54,397 nt of DNA from assembly GCA_009602725.1 (NCBI GenBank), contig WELB01000100.1, forward strand, positions 421,731 through 476,127, written 5' to 3'. The notes under the pieces were generated by a model. It saw only the letters and a list, made by a program, of their open reading frames with translations, was not told the origin of the DNA and did no database searches. This DNA is from Spirogloea muscicola (taxonomy: Eukaryota > Streptophyta > Zygnematophyceae > Spirogloeales > Spirogloeaceae). Position 1 is the first letter of the stretch. Each line of letters opens with the position of its first letter. Shown one piece after another: positions 20,024 through 33,582 of the stretch. The position numbers and the translations under genes were made by a program.

Positions 20024-23000
20024 TTATTGGTCCTTGGACAGTGCCGTCGCGCTCGTACTGCAACTGGACGCAGTACGTCTGGCAAGCAGGGGCTCCATCA
20101 CCTCGCTTGCCTGCTCTGTACCTTCCACGTCTTCCTCCACAACCCTCCTGCCTTGCCACAGATTACGTACGAGGGTACTTAGGCGGTATGGCTTGCTTGT
20201 GGGTGTGCTTGATCCTGAAGGAGCTGTGCCCAAGATGGTACTGAGACTGAGGAGGGAGGAGGATGGAGTGGCAAGAGAGTGGGACATGCTCTCCGCTGGG
20301 CAGAGCTCTAGCTTCCGCGCCTGCTCTGCCAGGCCAGGCCAGTACTGAAAGCGGAGGTACTTCAACATGATGGCGGGGCCGATGCCAGCGACAACTGTGA
20401 GCTGCATGACGAGCGACAGAACTTATGGCAAGCAAGACAATCACTAGCAAACATAGCAAAAGACGCTGGGAGACTAAGCTGCCTTTTGATGCGTTGTAAT
20501 CGTAGTCCAAAGTAATGTTAGTGGAGCAAAGGGCGCCAATGCATTGGGCTTGTGAATAAAACCTGATGGGACTTACAACAAGAGTCAGCCAATATTGAGG
20601 TTGGCTGCACAGCTGGGGCATGACACCATACATGCCTGCCCATCTTATCCTACTGATGACAAGATTGAACGCAAAGAAGATGAAGATGGTGCCCCAGATG
20701 GCCAGGTGTTGGTAGACTGAGAAAGAACTGCAGGCAGAGCATCATAGGATGGAACGGTTTGACAATCCACGTTCTTATTATATTGGCCCACCCATCTAGC
20801 ACAACAAGCTGTTATACAAGCTAACAGCCACTACTGGACAATGTCAAAAACCGGTTGCTGAAAGCTAAGAGCAAGCACTTGAGAAGCTCATGAGCATCGA
20901 ATGGAAGTGGCATTCTCCTACTTGGTATTGGTAGCAACAAATACAGCAGCGATGCAGATGGAGCTGGTAACGATCATCAGTGATACTTCATCAAGGCTAG
21001 AGGAGTAAATGGCATAGATCATGACGCCACTCCCATAAGCCATGACTGCCTGTCATGCGTAATTTGGTTTGATTTGGTAGACGTAAAGGGCTGTGGCCTC
21101 AAGTAGCCTAATTTTTAGGTAGTACTTACGAAGCCAAAGACAAGCAGAATGACGTGTACCAGAAGCATGAGGTCCTCAACCACAGCCTCAACCTCACACC
21201 AATATTTTGACTTTGCGATGCAAAGTCATACCATCTGCTAACCCAATAGGTGACTATGACCAGCATCAAACAAGAGCATCGAAGAACTGTACCATTTCTC
21301 AAGCTTGTGCAGGGCTTCTGATACTTACGTGACATAATGCAAATGCAAACCAACAAGCGAAAGTGCCAGCATTGAGGAGCCTGCAGGTGAAGAAAAGAAG
21401 CCTCAAAGTCACATGTATTGATGTGCTCAAGGGACACATGAACAGGGAAATCGACTAGGCCGTAGTTAACCAGTCTAGCAGCAAGTCATTGTGATAATTA
21501 CTCTCTCTTCACCTGCCAGACTGACAGGTCGAAAGCAGATGAGGGTACGCAAGAAGTGTTGTGTCTACGAGGTCTTTGTCAAAAGCAAAGGACAGAGGCG
21601 GAAGGGAGGTGTAGACAACGTTATAGGCCATCAGGGAGAATGAGCTGAAAAGTGAGGTCCCAGATACAGCTGAGGCCAGAGTATAACTGCATGTGAATCC
21701 CAGTTACACGAGTGATGGGTTCAGCGTAAGACCATGATGAAGCAAGGTAGATAAGTTGCATGAATGCAGACTACAGAGAAGCTGAGAATAAACATGCGAC
21801 TTCTATGACAGCGTCACCATCGCCTCTGAAAGGCAATGCTATGGGTGAAAATGACTCACAAGATCTGGGTGAAGGAGACAAGGAGAGACTTGTATATTGA
21901 AAATTGAGCAATGTAAGATGTTCGCATGTAGGAGCGCCTGCCATGCACCAGGATGAGCCGCGCCAAAGAGCCAAAATCTGCAACAGAATTTTTGCCATCA
22001 TTTGCGATGGACTCCATTGAGATGTCAAATAAGTGCTCTAGTCCAACACATGCCACGCACAGCAAGAAGTAAAGACTTGGTCCTATGCTTGGCAACTGCA
22101 TCTTATAAGTACCTCTCATTCACAACATAGTGCTTCTTCCACTCTCTTTGCAGCTACTGCACTTGTTATCTATTTAGGGTAAGGGCCAGTTTGCGGCACT
22201 CACTGGCAATGCTGAAGTCAGCAGCCCTTGCGGCCTGCATACCTTCTCTGCCTGCAATTCCAATACCCACATGGGCCTGCTGGACCATGCGAGCATCATT
22301 TCCGCCATCACCAACTGCCACTGTCCTAAAACCCAAGCTCTTCACTATGTCCACCAGCTGCCGACAGGCGTACACATCCGTCAGCCTTGGTTAGAATGTA
22401 CTGAATCTAGTCAAGGACCCTTGCAGCAGTCTTTCCGTCCTGCTAGGAAAAGTAATCGTCCCTGGCTTTGAAGACTACAGAAAAAAAGAGTCTTACTGGC
22501 ATGCAGTAGTATGCACGCGAAGGTGGATAAAAGGAAATAGCAGCTTCTGATAGGTTCTCTATTTTTGCTCCTGGCCAAGCAGAAGTCTTTTGAGTAACTC
22601 ATACCTGAGCCTTCTGTGCAGGCGTTGCTCTGCAGCAAATGCCAGCTGAAGCTAACACCAGTAATTTTCTTAAGGGAAAGTTGTTTACAGCATGCTCAAG
22701 AGCAATACCGTCAATGACAACGGCCACCTCCTGTTCACATGCAACCCTTTTTGTAACGCTGTTACTTCAGTAAACAGATGTTTTTGCATGCAAGACCACC
22801 AGACTGCAATGAAGAATAGGATGAGTGATCTTGAGAATGACATATCAGTGGGTCTACGGTCATCCTTAGGTCATACTTCACTGCCACATGCACAACTAAG
22901 GCAGCTACCATTCATGGACTACCAACTCCCACTCTGCTAATGGAAGGTATGGTATGCTTGACCAGCATGGAGCCACCAGAAATCAAGAACACTTAGCACA

Positions 23001-26000
23001 TTCTGCAAGAGTGTTGCAGTTTCTTCACCTGCTTCAATTGACTGGCGGCCTCTGCATGTAAGAGGGCTTGATCAATGCTGGCAGATATCTCATCTGTGCC
23101 GTTCCCAGAGATTACAAGAATGTGCCCCTCAGGCTCTGCAAACATGTAGTGTGTCAAGGTGCTGATCAGCATGTGCAAAGTTCGGCCATATGTATTACAA
23201 TGCTGTAATGCAACCTACAGCAGGTTCTGTAGCAATGTCAGGTAAAGATTGAGGCACCTGGAGGTAGCAACTTGCAGCTCCGAGCGACTTGCATTGCTGT
23301 GATCCTCTTGTCTCCAGTTACCATACACATCTTCATGCCAGCCTGGCGAAGCATGGTGATAGCCCCTGGTACCCCTGCCTGCAAGGTATCACTTTGCATT
23401 TCAGATTTAAAGACAGTGACTTGGTCAAGTCATGCTGACACATCAGGCTTTCATCTAAGACGTTGTGGATTGTTGTGGCGAATACAACTTCGGTAGGTAT
23501 TCGAACGAACTGACAAGGGCCTACGCAGGCTGCAGCGTGATCCAGATATATGCGACAGGCGCAATACCAAGACAGCTTGTACCTGAAGCTTATCTTCAAT
23601 GGCAGTGACACCCAGCAGATCCAATTCCTTCTCAAGCAAACAGTACGTTTTTGCGACCTACTTCAAAGCACCACAGAGCAAGAATGTTGCTGTTGCTGGG
23701 GATGTGATGACTAGATGATGCAAAGGTTACTCAACTATATCTTCAGCTTGGACCAGGTAGTTCACAACTAGATGATGCAAGAGAATTCCTGAAGAACACT
23801 TCCAGAAATAAATTCTTTTAGTGTTTATGAATGATAATGTTCCAGAAGGAGTCTAAGTTGCTTAGCAGAGCCATGGCTGATGTACACCATTTCCAATTTA
23901 CAAATGAATTGACATTGTGCAACTGTCCAACAGTATAGTATATTACACCACGTGCAACAAAGCTTACTTCATCATCATGCATCTCTTGAGCAGCTTTTTG
24001 GTACTCCTCCTGCCAAGCTAAGTACTCATCTTCATCCAGCTTTCGCATGGCCAGACACAACGTCCTGAACCCTTGATGAGCGTACTCAGCCAAGGCCCTT
24101 ATCGAAGCATCTATGTCTCTTGTATTTGTCTCTGTTGTAATATGATAACAACAACAGAAAGTATCAGAGATCACTGCTTTTACATCTCAGCACATTGCTG
24201 ATCTTCACCATCTCAGATGATGAAGGCCAATATTAGGAGGGATCCAATAGCAACTCAAATGACTGAGCATCATCTTCTTCTGTCATAACATGGATTCAAC
24301 CCTTGTTACTGAGTACCAGTCTAAAGGTTTGCTAAGATATTGAGGATGCATGCCAGTCTGCCATATGGTACGATGGGATGGGACTGTGCATGGACTTACT
24401 TGAGCAGCGAAGAATGGCTTCATCAGCACCCTTGGAAAGCACAGAGATGGTATTGTGATTGATGTCTCGAACTACCACAGACATCATCTGGCGTGTAGAG
24501 GTAAATTCAAGGACCTTCAGCACCTCAAAGACTTTCTGGCCTTGTCCATGGATGTCAAGACCTGGAGTAGCAAAACACAGGATAATTTACATCAGGTTCT
24601 GCAACTCCACCCTTTGCATACTCCAGCTATAGTAGCCGCACCATTAGCAGCACAAGCCACATAAGCTCCATCACCGCTAACCACAACACTCTGTCCACGT
24701 CACTTGTAAGATCAAGCAGATTGCTATATCATATTTCTCTGCTTGTAAGGTGTCAAATGTGATGTAAATCGACAAAGCCACTTCAGGTGCAGTATAAATC
24801 CTAAGGACTCTCATGTGCGCTGTTTCAAGGTAGGCTTCTTGTGGAAGTCAACATAGAGGATGAGAAGGGCTAATCAGCTCACATAGTAGGGGCTAACTCA
24901 CATAAGTAGGAACCTTGTCTTGAAAGGAGCTGAACGCCAACTGAAGCGGCTGCCAGTACCAAAGCCTCCTCGTCTTGTGATTCAGCTGCATACTGCAGCT
25001 CTTGCCCTTCACCCCTACAACAGGAACAGCATAAGAGAGATTTAGAAGTGACCTAGGTTACTTGACAATCGCGATGTTAACACAGATGTGATGCACACAC
25101 AAGAACAAAGAGAAATGCGGGCTATACCTCCCTAATGGCATAACAGTGTTGCTTGCTGCCATTGTGACTAGAAAGTCCAGCACGCAGGTTTGTCCACTTA
25201 AGAGGGCTTGCGTCAGGGCTGGATCTATTATACAGCACCAGCATAAAGCTCTTGCATGTCAGCCACTATAGGTGTGTGTTCATGTTGTATCTTTGTGCAT
25301 GTTGTGCAGATTAAACTTCGCAGATGCACAGCAGACACTTGTAGTAATATCTCAGCCCAACAGAGCTTGTCCTTCGGGGAGAAACGAAACAGCTCCAAGC
25401 GTGACAGTGAATGTGTGCTTATACATGTTGATCAATATGCCATTCTTGATGAAATGATGCAGCAAAGGAGGTCTATATGGCAGCCAACACCAGGTACATA
25501 CCTTGACAAGCACCTCCTTCAACGTCATCACCATAGCGAGTAGGTCCTATACAGCATCTTACTAAGTTGAGCTTGTTCTCTGTAAGCGTGCCTGTTTTGT
25601 CTGTCAACAAATAGTTCACCTGCCCCAGGTCCTCACTGATAGCTGTGCTGCCATAGACAAGAAGCCGTACAGAAGCCTCAGCATAATGAGTTCATTGGGT
25701 ACGTTATTGAGTTGGTTAAGTTGTTTGCAGCCTGAAGAAGCTTGACAACTTTTAGCACAAGCAACAAGCGTGTAAGCATACTGGACAGTGGCTGCAAGAG
25801 CTGTGTGAAACATGACCGAGGATGAAAGACAAACTTAATGTCACGTCTTTTCCAAGCGGAAGCGAAATCTTAAGGGGAAGGGACTGCAAGGTACTTGGAT
25901 GCATTTGCTGCTGTGCCTGTCTCCTCACAGTACATGTGGCGGTCCCAGCCTATAAGCTTCCCATGGAAGGCCTTGACAAGATCCATGTTGACCTGGAAGA

Positions 26001-29000
26001 GAGTGCATACTTTTTAATTCAGCCACAGCTGACAAGTATCAACCAGCAATTGCAATGAAGATAACCATGCAGTCACGAACTTGTGTTGTCGTGATACTCA
26101 GCTCGAGACTACCAGTTGAGATCCACATCAGTATGTACATATATGGAGTTGACCTGGATTATGACTAGACCTAAAAGCGTGACACACCTTCAAGGATATA
26201 GGAATCATGATAGAAAGCAAGAGTCCAAAGCGCAAAGGAATGATGACATTCTCGTATGGTGGAGACTGTAAGTCAAATTGTAGATACCAGGCCTGTTCAA
26301 GGATCCAAGAAACACCTGTTTATCAGGACAGAGATCGCTAGCAACAAAGCGAGCAGCAGACACAACGTCGTGTAGAAAGACTTTCACAGCTTATCTGCGA
26401 TGCTCTATTGCACCTCCCACTCTGTCACATCTGCCATGAGCCACACAGGCATCTTACTGGCTTCTGATTCAAGTGCCTCCACAAGTTGCCAATGCTACCG
26501 AGTATAAGGATGATAACAAGCTGAAAGGCAAAGATGACATAGGTCAGCTTATCTATGACAGCATCAACAGCCGCCAGCTTCACAGGAGCCAGTCCCTTGC
26601 TCATTCCCATCTTTGTCTCATTGCCTGCCAAACCAGGCAGACACAACTTCCTTACAGCAGGGACTAGGCTGATCTGAGTCCACATGTGTACTTTCACAAA
26701 GCAACAATGTCATGCAAGCACAAGCAAACATGCAAGAAGTACATAGTAAGACATGGCACCAATTACACGATTCTGCAGGCAAATTACATCATGAAGCGAC
26801 AGCCCTTAGTAGAGCCAGCAGGTGCTTCCCTTACTAACCTGTATAGATAGCCACCCCACAGACCCAGTCTGTGTTCTTTATGTGGCAAAATTGTAGTACA
26901 GTATTTGAGATGCTGAGGGGAATGATTTCGGAATCAGCAAGTGGATGCTGTAGGTATAAATTAGCTTTGAAGTGGTTGACATTGGGATCAGGAGGGAGGC
27001 ACTCAATGACTCCCTGTCATCAATCACCAAAGAACTCGACCTGCTTACTTACAGGGCCGAATTCTGCAATTTGAGTGAGCATGCCGTTGCAACCCGCTTG
27101 CACAGCAAGCAAGAGAGCAAGCAGAGTACCACTTTCCAAAAAGACATTCATTGTCATACAAAATGACTTTTGCATGACCTGAGCGAAAATTCTCACTCCC
27201 TTTGTGGTATGCTAAGAGAAACTACTACCTAGCTTAGAATAAGCAAGCACATAGATGTTTCCAAAAAATGCGTCACTTCAATTGTATGCTGTTGTGTGAA
27301 GCTACCTTGACATGTTGCAATTCCTCAACCGACACATCTTTGGTGGTGAACGGCAAAGTGCGAGATTTGAGGTCTGTCTCTCCATCAAGAGCGGCGGTCT
27401 GCAGCCAAACAATGAGGTCATGTCCTACAACCTTGTCAACAAGAATTTCTGATAACAGCTACCTCCAAGTCATCTTTCTCTACAAGACGACATAGTGTGT
27501 ATCGACTTTCTGCTCTGATTGTCTTGCAGGTGCCCTCTGGCTGTAGTAATCGAGGCCTTGACTACCAAGTGCTGACAGCATACCTCAACAAAGCAATGGC
27601 CTGAGGGCTGAGAACAGCAAAGCATGACAAGGTCACAAGGCGCCTCATCGTTCTTTTGAAGCCAGACTAGATCTCCCACCCTGATATCCTGAGACTTCAC
27701 CTGCGAAACAACAGTCCTGCACTTGTGAACTTCTCTTGAAGCATGGCTAGAGTTGAAGACAGATCTGCAGGGAATGAAAAGCGTGATGGGAGAAAGGAAG
27801 CCTGCTCCCAGCACCCAGGGTATCACCCACACAACGCTTGGTTATGAACTTCAAAAGCAACTAGCTTCTATCCAGAATCAATTGCAGGTGGGCAAGGTAA
27901 TCACAGCTGGAGGGGTCAACAACGGGTTCGTGCAAGCTGCAAGGTGCAATCTGCTTCTAAACACTTCAAAGGTAGAATCTTCAAATATAATGACTTGTAA
28001 GTCAACTACATTTCTTCAAGACATTGTCTCTCACCAAAAGACATCCGCAGACAAGAGCATGTCGCTCTGTTAAATAGTTCTAGAGGTATTTCACCTTGAC
28101 CTTTTCCTTGTTCCGTGTGACCTGCACAAGCTTCTCATTCCAGAGCATGTCCCGCTTATGGCGCTGGAGATCCTCCCAGCCTTCTTTGCAAGCAGTGACT
28201 GAGAATATGAGAACCAAGGGGAACCAGGTAGTGATAGGGTTGACTGGTGTTATGGCAGGCCAAAGCTGTAGGAGTGCCACCAGCAAGAAGTATCTGTTCA
28301 TGAACCGGCTGCCACACAGACAGAAAGATGGAATGAAGTCGTGCAACAACTGAGGGTCAGCTATTTTCTGACGTTTGTGTAAGCTGCTAGATTGGACCAA
28401 GCAGCCTTGAGTTGCTGGTTGGCTCTTGGACTTGCACAATGTGCAACTTGAGCTGGACGGCCCAGCAATTGCTTGAGGTGGACAATTTGAGCAGAAGAGG
28501 CATGATCGGGCATCTTTCTTGTGAGCCGATGTCTCGGCAACGGCTTCTTCGATATCTACTAAGAGATGCACTGGAAGGCCTGCACTGCGCTGCTCATAGG
28601 TGGCAAGGCTGCTATGCTTGCAATATAGACAACCATCTATGCTTCAAGCAACGACCATTCATGGTCACGAATTGGATTGGTCTACAAGGTGGACACCCTA
28701 TCATTGCACGACAACAGCAACAGCTCAGGTAAAGCTGATAAGCTGACTGAGGTCAATTGCCGCACAATTAAGGCACTAGAAGGACCTCAAGTGAATGACA
28801 ATATTGCTGACGAACGAGCTGACCCAAGCTACGGCAGCTCCGGGCGGGCCGGCTGGTACTGCCGCACGTATATAGATGCATCGAAGGCAAACAAAGGCGC
28901 AGCAGATGAGTGCAGTCCAGCACCTGAATTGCTCCATGAGGTTCTTGGGCAGGAAGTTCAGCAGGGTGTACTTGGTGTTGACAATCCTGTTGGTCCTGCG

Positions 29001-29114
29001 CGACGCGGAACTCTGCTCGGCTTCGCCGAAACGGACGCGGCGGCGGCCGCCGCCATCGCCGGCGGCACCCGAGTCGTCTTCATGACGAGCATCCTTGACG
29101 CCAGGGGCTGTCAT
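20024..29114 (-). CDS. P4-ATPase phospholipid flippase, ALA2-like
   Basis: About 25 exons, roughly 1,150 residues. Verified exons include 29114-28924, 28308-28095, 27700-27584, 27398-27306, 27013-26839, 26624-26458, 26265-26188, 25992-25895, 25647-25502, 25224-25128, 25014-24914, 24561-24400, 24131-23968, 23657-23583, 23378-23258, 23135-23029, 22730-22605, 22357-22204, 21977-21860, 21686-21513 and 21380-21329. The remaining C-terminal exons (about 21192-21130, 21049-20922, 20723-20582, 20394-20024) are approximate. Seen: [27 protein letters not shown], actuator ALDGET, M4 PISLK, phosphorylation DKTGTLTEN (about 25.6 kb), [45 protein letters not shown] and [15 protein letters not shown]. The RxSYxRT block and PISLK resemble plant ALA2, the P4 member thought to need no ALIS/CDC50 subunit. 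It would move phosphatidylserine-like lipids to the cytosolic leaflet of endomembranes. All catalytic motifs are intact. Confidence 0.93.
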
Positions 29115-30188
29115 AGCCGGCTTCCCTGCCGCCGCCGGTACCGCAGCTTGGCCTGCCTGCAGGCCGCCCGCCGCAGGGCCAGCACTGCAGCGGCAAAAGA
29201 GCGTCTAATTGGCGCTGCAGCGGCGCAGGCGCCGCCGCCTGCGAAGCCAGCGCCGGCACCGACGCCGAGGGCGGCGGGGCTCTGCCGCCAGCTGCCACGT
29301 CCACCAGCCAAATAGGACCGGACTGCAGGCTGGCAGGGCTTCACCGTCAGGTCCTGGCTGCGCCACAGCAACTTACTTGTAACAACCTAAGTATAAGGTG
29401 AAGATTCTCTAAGTGACAGCCTTATTGCTGTCACTTCAAAGACGGGCGCTCACATGTCGGACAGCTGCACATGTCAGCCACCGATACACGAAGTACGGTC
29501 TTCCAGTTGGGGCTTTTGTAAGTTTGCCGCCACCATAGCCGGCCTCAATATGTACATGCCAAGGTGCTTGTGACTAGCTCGATCTGATATCAGAATGCAG
29601 AGCTTCCCTCCCTCGCTTATTAGTGCCATACATCTCATGATCACGTGAAAGTGACTAAGCCCCTAACTTGCTACTCTGTGCCTGACTGCAACCGTATTCC
29701 CATGAACAACTTCAACAAGGGGCCAGCGAAGAGAGAGAAGGCGCGCAGAGCTCATGAAAGTGGGATTGCAGCCAAGCCAAGCCAATACACTGTTGATGTG
29801 CAAGGCAAAGGAAGTGCGAGGGTGGGGCTACACAAACCGAAGATTGAATGAAGCCTAGGTAGCAGCAGATTGGATTGGCTTGACAAGTACAGCCTTGCAT
29901 TCTACGTTGCAAGGCCTTTCTGGCATGCAAATAATCACTACAAAGCAAGAGTAGCTTCGGATCTGTAACAGCTTAGCTCTCGGATCTGTGTCAGCTTAGC
30001 TCTCAGAGCCAATAAGAGTGGGGCCAGATATGGCAGATGCAATGACACCGTGGGGCATTCGCAGGACGAGGTCAAGGCAGAAACAACAAAGTTTGCCATT
30101 CATGTATGCAAGCACCCCCTTAGAGCGCAGCATCACAGTATTCTCGACAATAAGCCTCTTAAGACGAGATGCAAAATGGAAGGGATGG
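29115..30188. other. intergenic region upstream of the P4-ATPase gene
   Basis: Between the start of the P4-ATPase gene and the end of the PH-like gene, both on the minus strand. A GC-rich 5' flank (29115-29340) is followed by unassigned sequence. A repeat tail module (GAGAGAAGGCGCGCAGAGCT, then GCCAAGCCAATACACTG) lies at about 29733-29800 without an intact hairpin core. TCGGATCTGT-AGCTTAGCTCT is duplicated in tandem at about 29957-30005. Confidence 0.5.
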
Positions 30189-31345
30189 TCATACGAAGCC
30201 CTTCCCTGAAGCTGCTGCTTCTGCAATTCCTTCTCCCTCCTTTGCACGATCTAAACAATATTTAGCAACGTCTCGGAACTTAGGCAGACACTTGAGCTCC
30301 ACAATGGTCTTGTCTGATAAGGTTATGGCAAGGTCACCCCACTCCCCTATGAAGCGAGGGACGTACTTCACATCCTACAGAAGCACCACAGTAGAGGCAG
30401 TCACTCCCCTTGGTGCATTGAGGCAGTCAGCAGTAGACAATCGTTGTCCTCATCCCATCACATAAACAAGATGTCATCAGTCACAACCAGATGGGCAAAT
30501 GGTTTGTATCTTACCACTATGGATGCATAGGAGAAGTCTCTTCGATCATCCTCCCCAAACCCCGACTGGATGGTGACCCTCTTGTTGGAGAAGCGGTATC
30601 TCAAGAAGAGAGACCGAAATATTGATGCAATGGTAAATGGAAGCCAAATGCCAGTCAGGCCAAAGAGCAGATTCACCACCAGGTCACCATAATGTGGTCC
30701 ACCGTCAAAGTAGATGTCTTCCTCATCCAAGTCAGCTGTCGCAGAGGCGGCGAGCTGCAAAAGCGTCACGGATCATTCACGTCAACGTGGTGCAAACTCC
30801 GAGTTGGGAAAGCAGTCTAGTGGGAGTCATCACCGGCGAGCTTTACTGCTACTGTCAAGCACTGGCATGGGGGATACTGAGGCAGGGCGCTTGCACGAGC
30901 GGTCTACGTGTCTAGTGCTCTATTCCGACGTCTACGAACGGCGTGCCTCCTTGGAAGAGGAGTTGCACAGCAGTGACCAAGGCCTGCGTATAAGGCACAG
31001 CTCCTCGTCGGCTGAAGCCCCAGCGACAGCGTGACGAGCTTGACGCCGCCGCTAAAGCCAATCCGAGCGTGAGAGTCTAATAAAGACCTGAGCTTGCGCA
31101 GTGACCATGCTCCTCCTTGTCTTCGGCTGCAATGCAGGCGCAACAAGTCGTCGCGCTTCTCGTGTGCCGCCGCGGAGGAGGCAGGTGGCTGTCCTCGGCA
31201 GGCCAAGGGCAGTACAGCAGCCGCCCGAGGAGTGCGACCCGCAGGCGGCGGTGGCGGCGAGCCGTGCAGGACGCCGCCGGGGCAGCGTCGCCGGAAAGCT
31301 GGAACCGGCGGGGCCCAGCGCCGCGGCCGCGGCGGCGGCGGCCAT
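30189..31345 (-). CDS. putative plastid PH-like (bPH) domain membrane protein
   Basis: Three phase-0 exons (31345-31088, 30754-30515, 30374-30189) give 227 residues. The first 86 residues begin with a run of alanines and are rich in Ala, Arg, Ser and Thr, as expected of a chloroplast transit peptide. The mature part has DLDEEDIYFDGGPHYGDL, a hydrophobic stretch (NLLFGLTGIWLPFTIASI), then YRFSNKRVTIQSGFG and a late WGDLAITLSDKTIVELKCLP. This order of membrane segment, YRFTNKR-like strand and GD-hydrophobic strand resembles bacterial PH (YdbS/YdbT-like) domains and uncharacterised plastid proteins of plants. The function is unknown. An upstream in-frame ATG at 31402 exists; 31345 is preferred because the transit-like sequence starts there. 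It sits upstream of the P4-ATPase gene on the same strand and diverges from the next gene. Confidence 0.75.
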
Positions 31346-31663
31346 GGCCGGCCTCGGGCTGGTCGAGCGGACGTCGTCGTCAATAGCCGCAGACAAGCGC
31401 AAATATGAAAAGAATACGGCATTTCGACAGAAACTAGCAAGCTAGTTCAGGATGCGCGGCTCCCATCAAGCGGGCCACTGGGCCCTCACCGTCTTCAACG
31501 ACTCGACCCGCCGTCTCCCGCCCCACAAGGCCTTCACGCCGTTCTAACGAGCGACTGGGGCCTCCAGCCGCCAGTTACTCCCCCGCCCATTGGCGCTCCT
31601 GGCTCAACTCCCGTCTCCGCTGGAGATCGTTTCCCGCGCCACTGCGCGCACCCCACGGCGGCG

Positions 31664-31697
<34 letters not shown>

Positions 31698-31726
31698 CGG
31701 CGGCGGCGGCGGGGGCGGCGCCCGGG
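31346..31726. promoter_or_regulatory. probable bidirectional promoter region
   Basis: Only about 380 bases separate the start of the minus-strand PH-like gene and the plus-strand coiled-coil gene, so the two probably share regulatory sequence. A GGC run (about 31660-31715) lies directly before the plus-strand ATG. No TATA box is evident. Confidence 0.4.
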
Positions 31727-33480
31727 ATGCTGCGGTACGCCGCGCTAGTGCGCGACGCCGTGCGCGTCCTGCTGGGCCGCGACGACACGTTGCGCCGGCG
31801 CACGGCCGAGATCCAGGCCCTCACCGCCAAGGTCCGCCCCGCCGCCACACTCCGCTCCTCTGCTGCGCGGCTCGTCGCGCCGTCTGGCCTGCGGTCACGC
31901 CACGACGTTAGACAGACCTCCACATCGCCACTGGCCGCTTCGCTAGTAGTGCACGGTGGCGGCGAAACGGCACTGACGGGAGCGGATGGACCCCCATTGT
32001 GTGCAGCTGCGGGAGGAGCGGCTGGCGAAGGAGCGTCAGCTGGAGGAGGCGGCGCTCCAGCACGTCCGCCAGGCGCTCGCCGAGGTCCACGACCTCTTCG
32101 CCAGCCTCGAGCGCGCGGTGAGCCGGCAGGGCCTCCTCCCGTTTGCTGCCGCCCGGCAGGACCGCAAGTTGTGACTGGCGTTTGCCAGCCTGACATTGTC
32201 AGCACTGGCCAGCTGGCGTTCATCTGCTTGCAAACGCCCTCCTTTTGTAGGGGGTTGTTGGCGTCGTGTCTTCATCTAAGCCGTTTTAGGCTATGGGAAG
32301 CGGATCCTTGAGTCTGTGCTAGACATGAGGAGTCCGCCGTTGTTCCCCTGATGGCAGTCAAGGTGGCCTGTTGGACTCTTAGCTGCTGCAAGAATTCGAT
32401 CATTTGACACATTCTTGGCTGGACGGCTTACTTAAACCGTGACTATTTCGTACATCACACCAGGAAGTTGCAGTGGTGAAGATGGTGGACAGGTTGGGCG
32501 AGCAGGCGGAGCAGGAGTTGAAGGCGGGTTTTGCCGCCCAGGCAGACGAGGAGCTTGGAAGACTCATGCAGGACACAGCCCGTACCAAGACTGACTGTCA
32601 GCCGGAGCTTGTAGACTCAACACCGGCGGACAGCCAGGTCCAACATGTAATTGGAGGTATATCTAACTGGAAAAATGTAAATGCCAGTGTGTGTGAAAGA
32701 ATAGCAATGCCAGAGAGGTTGCCCCAAGAGAGGAAGCTGAAGCTCGATACATCAAAGCCAGGCTAAGACAAAGAGAGCAGTGCCATGACCAAATTCAGAA
32801 TACCGCAACTCCCTTGGCCGCTGCTAGAGCGGCGTACAGCATGTTCCTTGAGAGGTGTGATATTTGGGACTGTCCCAAGTAAGTATGTTGCCAGTCAGTG
32901 GACCGGTAACCACCGAGTGGTCTTGTAACCACTGAGTGGTCTTGTTACATTTGTGGAAGTATCTCCCAAAGGCAGAGAGAGAAGCAACCTCTGACTACTG
33001 CAGCTTGTGTCCCTTGACTTGCTGTACTGACCTGATCGGCCCTCTCCAGATGCAGAATAACAGCAGCATGCAAGGGTACAACTTCAAATTATGGCAGGAA
33101 GTTGTGGATGTATGCAACAAGATGCTGTTGAATAACTCGTCACACTGGGCTCGTAGAATTGAAGAGTTGGACAACTGGCTGCGATGTTGACCAAGATATA
33201 CAGGCCGATCAATACTGGCGGCGGGGTGTCTCCGCAAGAGCATGACCAGGGTGGGGGAGGAGGCCCTGCTTCTTGTCATGCTGTCAATTGGGCAGCACCT
33301 TGAGAAGCAGCTAATGTATTTCATACACCTGGAGCAGCTGAAAAAGTGCAAGCAGGACCAGCTGGTGATCAGGTCTGCTTATTTAGAAGCCCCGCCTTGT
33401 TGACTGCATGACTACAGCAAGGCCATCAGGATGTACCAGCTGAGCTTCAGGCGCGAGCAGAAAGGTTGTTGATTGTGGCA
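31727..33480 (+). CDS. unassigned coiled-coil protein
   Basis: Phase-consistent exons: 31727-31831, 32007-32117, 32464-32637, 32718-32878, then probably from 33067. The first part reads MLRYAALVRDAVRVLLGRDD, then charged helical sequence (LREERLAKERQLEEAALQHV, LGEQAEQELKAGFAAQADEE, EEAEARYIKARLRQREQ) typical of coiled coil. A further block, FKLWQEVVDVCNKMLLNNSS with WARRIEELDNW, comes from about 33070. Two later coding-like pieces (GEEALLLVMLSIGQHLEKQL near 33255 and AIRMYQLSFRREQK near 33425) suggest two more exons, but I could not close their phases. The 3' end is therefore approximate. I do not recognise the family. The start codon follows a GGC run, as in other genes here. Confidence 0.6.
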
Positions 33481-33582
33481 GCTGATGTGGCCAAGAGGAG
33501 GCAGGCACACAGCCCTCAACTGGGCAACATTGAGCTGAGGCTTGCGCGGCGGCCGCTTAGTGACCGTCCACCCTCTCTTGCC

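Noticed and set aside
24600-24690. Extra P4-ATPase exon on the minus strand ([18 protein letters not shown])
   Set aside because: Flanking exons join in phase without it (25014-24914 to 24561-24400) and it matches no flippase block.
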